A stretch of 64,000 bases of DNA from Chloroflexota bacterium (lineage in GTDB: Bacteria > Chloroflexota > Anaerolineae > Anaerolineales > Villigracilaceae): NCBI GenBank assembly GCA_016223135.1, contig JACRPQ010000016.1, forward strand, positions 1-64,000. Reading direction: 5' to 3'. The position numbers and the translations under genes are program-made. Each line of letters opens with the position of its first letter. Position 1 is the first letter of the stretch. A model generated the notes under the pieces. That model saw only the letters and a program-made list of their open reading frames with translations. It did no database searches and was not told the origin of the DNA. Below are positions 60,447 through 64,000 of the stretch, in pieces.

Positions 60447-61607
60447 ATGACAGAAGTCATCATCGCAGGTATCGGACAAACACAAGTCGGCGAGCATTGG
60501 GACATTGGTCTGCGCGACCTTGCCTTTGCCGCCATCCAGGATGCAATCAAAGATTCGGGCGGGCTGAAGCCGGGAGCGTTATTCGTCGGCAACATGCTCG
60601 CGCCGAATCTCTCCAATCAGGCGCATCTGGGGGCGCTCATCGCGGACTACGCGGGGTTGACCGGCATCGAAGCCGTGACCGTCGAAGCGGCGGGGGCATC
60701 CGGCGGCGCGGCGCTGCGGCAGGGCTATCTTGCCGTCAAGAGCGGCATGGTGGATGTGGCGCTCGTCGTTGGCGTGGAAAAATTTACCGACAAGGTCGGC
60801 GCAGGCGTGGAAGCCGCTCTCTCCAACACCGCCGACGCCGATTTCGAAGCCGTGCAGGGCATGACTCCCGCCGCGCAAGCCGCATTGCTCATGAAGCGCT
60901 ACATGCACGAGTATCAAGTGCCAGCCGATGGCTTTGCCGGTTTTGCCGTCACCGCCCATGCCAACGCGGTCGCCAACCCCAACGCCATGTTCCGCAAAGC
61001 CATCAAAGCAGAGACCTACGCCAAAGCGGAGATGGTCAGCGACCCGCTCAACATGTTCGACATGGCGCCCAATGCGGATGGCGCTGCCGCGCTCGTTCTG
61101 ACTCGCCGCGAGTTGTTACCGCCCAATCAGCCGAATCCACCCGTGAAGATTGCCGGCTCCGCCGCCGCGTCCGACACGCTCGCCCTGCACGACCGCAAGG
61201 ACATGCTCTTCTTCGACACCGCTCAACTCTCGGCGGGCAAAGCCATGAAACAGGCAAACGTCATTTTGGATGATATTGACCTGTTCGAGTATTACGATGT
61301 CTTCAGCATCTACGCCGCGCTGCAACTCGAAGCGGTCGGGTTTGCGGTCAAAGGCAAAGGCTGGAAACTCGCCGCCGAAGGCGAGATCGGCTTGAAGGGA
61401 AAAATCCCCTGCGCCACGATGGGCGGGATGAAGGCACGGGGTTTCGCGGGAGGCGCTGCCGGGGTGTATCAGGCTGTGGATGCAGTCACCCAGCTGCGGG
61501 GTCGGGCGGAAGCGAATCAAATCCCCAATGCGAAGACCGCGCTGATCCAGAGTCTCGGCGGACCCGCCTCTACGGCAGTCTGTCACGTTTTGCAAAGAGC
61601 GGAATAA
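60447..61607 (+). CDS. Thiolase homologue lacking the catalytic Cys and His
   Basis: 386 residues, a full-length SCP2/archaeal-type thiolase fold (EVIIAGIGQTQVGEHWD, VVGVEKFTD, TMGGMKARGF, VYQAVDAVTQLRG). At the nucleophile site it reads VEAAGASGGAAL with Gly at residue 83 (codon 60693-60695) where active thiolases have VEAACASG. The His motif GHPxGATG is GFAGGAAG. I therefore doubt acetyl-CoA acetyltransferase activity, although the gene lies next to the HMG-CoA synthase. It may be a structural partner. Confidence 0.85.
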   Translation: MTEVIIAGIGQTQVGEHWDIGLRDLAFAAIQDAIKDSGGLKPGALFVGNMLAPNLSNQAHLGALIADYAGLTGIEAVTVEAAGASGGAALRQGYLAVKSGMVDVALVVGVEKFTDKVGAGVEAALSNTADADFEAVQGMTPAAQAALLMKRYMHEYQVPADGFAGFAVTAHANAVANPNAMFRKAIKAETYAKAEMVSDPLNMFDMAPNADGAAALVLTRRELLPPNQPNPPVKIAGSAAASDTLALHDRKDMLFFDTAQLSAGKAMKQANVILDDIDLFEYYDVFSIYAALQLEAVGFAVKGKGWKLAAEGEIGLKGKIPCATMGGMKARGFAGGAAGVYQAVDAVTQLRGRAEANQIPNAKTALIQSLGGPASTAVCHVLQRAE

Positions 61608-61610
61608 CCT

Positions 61611-61706
61611 GAATTCGGGATAACGCTTTTGAATCGTCCCGAAGGCTTTTGACGCAGCGGGTTCGAGAGCAGAATCAACCTTCGGGACACTTATCCCGAA
61701 CTGACG
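61611..61706 (+). repeat. TTCGGGATAA palindromic element, copy 4
   Basis: Intact copy from GAATTCGGGATAA to TTATCCCGAACTGACGT. It lies between the thiolase-like gene and the attenuator region of the aspartate kinase operon. Confidence 0.9.
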
Positions 61707-61753
61707 TGAATAAAAATAACAGCGCGGGCGTTCTTTGTAGAATTGTTATTTGC

Positions 61754-61782
61754 TTGACGAATATTTTCTGTAATGATATAAA
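61754..61782 (+). promoter_or_regulatory. Promoter of the aspartate kinase operon
   Basis: TTGACG (61754-61759), 17-base spacer, TATAAA (61777-61782). The predicted start is only a few bases before the leader ATG 61793. Confidence 0.82.
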
Positions 61783-61792
61783 CGCGCCCAAC

Positions 61793-61867
61793 ATGAAACC
61801 AGTCTGTCTGATGACCACCACTACTACTTCCCTCCGGCGGCGCCGCAGGGTTTTTGTGGTTGGGTAA
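61793..61867 (+). CDS. Threonine-type leader peptide
   Basis: 24 codons with five consecutive Thr codons (ACC ACC ACT ACT ACT, 61814-61828) after MKPVCLM, then SLRRRRR and a short tail. Such a run is the hallmark of leader peptides for threonine/lysine-family operons (compare E. coli thrL). The adjacent downstream genes make aspartyl phosphate and semialdehyde, which fits. It should sense charged tRNA-Thr. No Shine-Dalgarno is visible, because the mRNA starts close to the ATG. Confidence 0.85.
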   Translation: MKPVCLMTTTTTSLRRRRRVFVVG

Positions 61868-61930
61868 GACAGACTGAAAGAACCGTACCACACTTAATGC
61901 CCTGCGCTGCCGCAGGGCATTTTTATTTTC
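61830..61930 (+). promoter_or_regulatory. Attenuator with mutually exclusive hairpins
   Basis: Segment 1 CCCTCCGGC (61830-61838, directly after the Thr codons) can pair with segment 2 GCCGCAGGG (61842-61850). Segment 2 can instead pair with segment 3 CCCTGCG (61900-61906), or segment 3 with segment 4 CGCAGGG (61911-61917). The 3:4 stem ATGCCCTGCG/CGCAGGGCAT is followed by TTTTATTTT. A ribosome stalled on Thr codons would cover segment 1, free segment 2 and prevent termination. Confidence 0.82.
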
Positions 61931-61948
61931 CATTTCCGGAGGAGAGTC

Positions 61949-63388
61949 ATGCAAAAAGAATCAGCGCCTCAAACTCTTGTAATGAAGTTCGGCGGAACTT
62001 CGGTTGGCTCGTCGGAGGCAATGGCAAGGGTCCTTCAAATTGTGAAAGATGCCCGCGCTGGTTGGCGGCACGTCGTCCTTGTTGCGTCTGCGCTTTCGGG
62101 CGTCACGAACCTGCTTTTAGAGAGCGCCGCTGCCGCCGCGCACGGCGACAGCTCGCAACTACCCAATGCCAAACAAACGCTCGTCGCCAAACACCAAAGC
62201 ATCGCTGATATTCTAATCGCCGATGAAACGCGCCGCGCCGCTGTGATGAATGAGATTGACGGACTCGCGCGTTTGTTCGTTGAACTATGTCAAGCCGTCT
62301 CGGTGCTTGGCGAGACCACCCCCCGTACATTGGATGCGGCGGCGTCGCTGGGCGAGCGAATGAGCGTGCGCTTGTTGGCTGCCGTATTGGAAAGCGCCGG
62401 CATCCCATCCAAATATATCGAAGCCGGAGAAATCATCATCACCGACGATCACTTTCAAGCGGCGCATCCCGATTTTGCTCTGACGACGGAACGGACACGG
62501 CGTATCCTGCTTCCGCTGCTTGAACAAGGTCTCACGCCGGTCGTTACCGGTTTCTTAGGCGCTACACGCGAGGGCATTGTCACCACACTGGGACGCGGCG
62601 GCAGCGATTACTCTGCCGGCATTTTGGGCGCTGTTTTACCTGCCGATGAGGTATGGATTTGGACCGATGTGGATGGCATCATGACCGCCGACCCGCGCAT
62701 CGTCCCGGATGCTCAAACTCTGCCGCAAATTTCTTACAGCGAAATCGCCGAACTGGCTTACTTTGGCGCAAAAGTGCTGCACCCGAAAACCATTCGTCCG
62801 CTGGTAGAAGCGGGGATTGGACTGCGCATTTGCAACACCTTCAACCCTCAACATCCCGGCACGCGGCTGGTAGCCAACGGAAAGAACGGCGCCAAATTAC
62901 AAAAGGGGGAACAAATCATCAAAGCGGTTACTGCCATTCGTCAACAGCGGCTGGTGACCATTGAAGGGCGCGGTATGTTGGGTGTGCCGGGGGTGGCGGC
63001 GCGCGCCTTTGCGGCGGTGGCATCCACCGGCACCAGCGTTCCACTCATCACACAAGCCTCCTCGGAGCAATCCATTTGCTTCGCCATACCCAGCGAAGCC
63101 TCTCCATCTGTTTTATCAGCGCTCGAAAAAGCCTTTGCGCTCGAACTGGCGCAGCGCGATATTGACCGGATTTGGGCTACGGAAGAAGTTTCCATCATCA
63201 CCGCCGTCGGAGAAGGCACACGGTACACGCCCGGTGTGGCTGGGCGAATTTTCACCCAACTCGGCAGCGCCGAGATCAATGTACTTGCCGTTGCGCATGG
63301 TTCGTCCGATGTCTCCATCAGCATGGTGGTCAACTCTGCCGAAACTGAAAAAGCGGTGCGCGCTTTACATCAACTGATTATCCAGTAA
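61949..63388 (+). CDS. Aspartate kinase, monofunctional
   Basis: 479 residues. VMKFGGTSVGSSEAMARV is the amino acid kinase signature, followed by GRGGSDYSAGILGAVLPADE and VWIWTDVDGIMTADPRIV. The C-terminus has two ACT domains (about 330-479), so feedback by threonine or lysine is likely. It phosphorylates aspartate, the first step towards Thr, Met and Lys. GGAGGAGAG precedes ATG 61949. It lies downstream of the Thr attenuator. Confidence 0.95.
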   Translation: MQKESAPQTLVMKFGGTSVGSSEAMARVLQIVKDARAGWRHVVLVASALSGVTNLLLESAAAAAHGDSSQLPNAKQTLVAKHQSIADILIADETRRAAVMNEIDGLARLFVELCQAVSVLGETTPRTLDAAASLGERMSVRLLAAVLESAGIPSKYIEAGEIIITDDHFQAAHPDFALTTERTRRILLPLLEQGLTPVVTGFLGATREGIVTTLGRGGSDYSAGILGAVLPADEVWIWTDVDGIMTADPRIVPDAQTLPQISYSEIAELAYFGAKVLHPKTIRPLVEAGIGLRICNTFNPQHPGTRLVANGKNGAKLQKGEQIIKAVTAIRQQRLVTIEGRGMLGVPGVAARAFAAVASTGTSVPLITQASSEQSICFAIPSEASPSVLSALEKAFALELAQRDIDRIWATEEVSIITAVGEGTRYTPGVAGRIFTQLGSAEINVLAVAHGSSDVSISMVVNSAETEKAVRALHQLIIQ

Positions 63389-63414
63389 GCATCTTATTCT
63401 CAAAGGAGCCCCAC

Positions 63415-64000
63415 ATGTATCCCATCCCCGTTGCCATTCTTGGCGCCACCGGCGCAGTCGGTCAGCGTTTTGTATCGCTGCTGGAACAGCACCCCATGTT
63501 CCAGGTCGCAGCGTTGGCAGCCAGCGACCGTTCTGAAGGCAAAACCTATGCCGAAGCCTGCCGATGGATTCTTTCCGACCCCATGCCGGCTTGGGCGCGA
63601 GAAATGACCCTGCTGCCGTGTCACCCCCAAGCCATGCCCGAAGCCAAAATCGTCTTTTCCGCTCTCCCCTCGGAACAAGCCAAAATCGTGGAACCGGCGT
63701 TCGCAGCGGCGGGCTTTGCCGTCTTTTCCAACGCTTCTGCGTTTCGCCGCGAGCCCGATGTGCCGCTCCTGCTTCCCGAAGTCAACGCTGACCATGTTCA
63801 CCTGGTTCGCCATCAACGTCTTGTCCGCGGCTGGAGCGGCTGTATCGTCACCAACCCCAACTGCACCAGCAGCGGTTTGACGGTGGCGCTCAAAGCGTTG
63901 GACAATGCCTTTGGTCTGAAACGCGTTTTTGCAGTTTCGCTCCAAGCGCTTTCCGGCGCCGGCTATCCGGGCGTCCCTTCGCTGGATATTCTCGATAATG
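63415..64000 (+). CDS. Aspartate-semialdehyde dehydrogenase, N-terminal part (runs off the window)
   Basis: 195 residues are visible. VAILGATGAVGQRFVSLLEQ is the NADP-binding start, and the active-site Cys is in IVTNPNCTSSGLTVALKALD. The pattern is that of the archaeal/fungal ASADH group. It reduces aspartyl phosphate to semialdehyde. It starts 26 bases after aspartate kinase with AAAGGAG, so both are one operon. The 3' end is outside the window. Confidence 0.93.
   Translation, partial: MYPIPVAILGATGAVGQRFVSLLEQHPMFQVAALAASDRSEGKTYAEACRWILSDPMPAWAREMTLLPCHPQAMPEAKIVFSALPSEQAKIVEPAFAAAGFAVFSNASAFRREPDVPLLLPEVNADHVHLVRHQRLVRGWSGCIVTNPNCTSSGLTVALKALDNAFGLKRVFAVSLQALSGAGYPGVPSLDILDN

Overview
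The window looks like a chromosomal segment of a bacterium of the Chloroflexota, most probably class Anaerolineae. This is inferred from the gene repertoire (an archaeal-type HMG-CoA synthase with a class II HMG-CoA reductase, a SARP/MalT-like regulator, SdrD-like and SH3-tailed proteins rich in Thr/Pro) and from very abundant small palindromic repeats. It was not tested by any search. Most genes are on the minus strand.

Layout. 1-510: start of tuf with tRNA-Thr, tRNA-Tyr and tRNA-Thr. 0.7-11.6 kb: a small membrane protein, FmdB, type III pantothenate kinase, a bifunctional homocysteine methyltransferase/MTHFR, a duplicated GT87-like membrane protein set and cobalamin-dependent methionine synthase (metH) read from a SAM-I riboswitch. 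11.7-14.5 kb (plus): a SelW-like selenoprotein with an in-frame UGA, trpS, a DUF2314 protein, dtd and a deazaflavin-type nitroreductase. 14.7-20.9 kb: a DHOD-like protein, a ferredoxin-NADP reductase-like flavoprotein, then a membrane protein, a paired M16 peptidase and acpS. 21.0-25.7 kb: an FtsK-like ATPase behind a GAAC-N4-GTTC operator, tRNA-Asn, a HAD protein, a DUF389 protein and a phosphohexomutase. 26-36 kb: a lipase, enoyl-CoA hydratase, an AAC(3)-like protein, a VapBC-type pair, dnaE carrying an intein, and an AT-rich island beside an Rhs remnant. 36.3-45 kb: tRNA-Lys, trx, surE, tRNA-Arg, an HD-GYP sensor, two very small proteins under a SARP regulator, an inositol monophosphatase and a response regulator. 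45.3-55.1 kb: arginase, hutI, glpX, then cdsA-uppS-frr-pyrH-tsf-rpsB and dnaA. 55.1-55.6 kb is a candidate oriC. 55.6-64 kb: a histidine kinase, HMG-CoA reductase, HMG-CoA synthase, a lipoprotein, a thiolase homologue without its catalytic residues, and aspartate kinase and aspartate-semialdehyde dehydrogenase behind a threonine-type attenuator.

How the parts connect. One-carbon/methionine metabolism (MetH, the MTHFR fusion, the SAM riboswitch) occupies the left third. The ribosome, cell-envelope and initiation genes surround dnaA. Upper mevalonate pathway genes lie on the other side of the candidate origin, while no dxr follows cdsA. Threonine-family biosynthesis starts at the right edge.

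The most unusual features are the UGA-containing SelW gene; five repeat-derived in-frame insertions in metH and a similar palindrome inserted in the SAM riboswitch that controls it; the threonine leader peptide with mutually exclusive hairpins; the degenerate thiolase; the SOS-like operator; and a short dyad shared by the origin region and a small-peptide gene.
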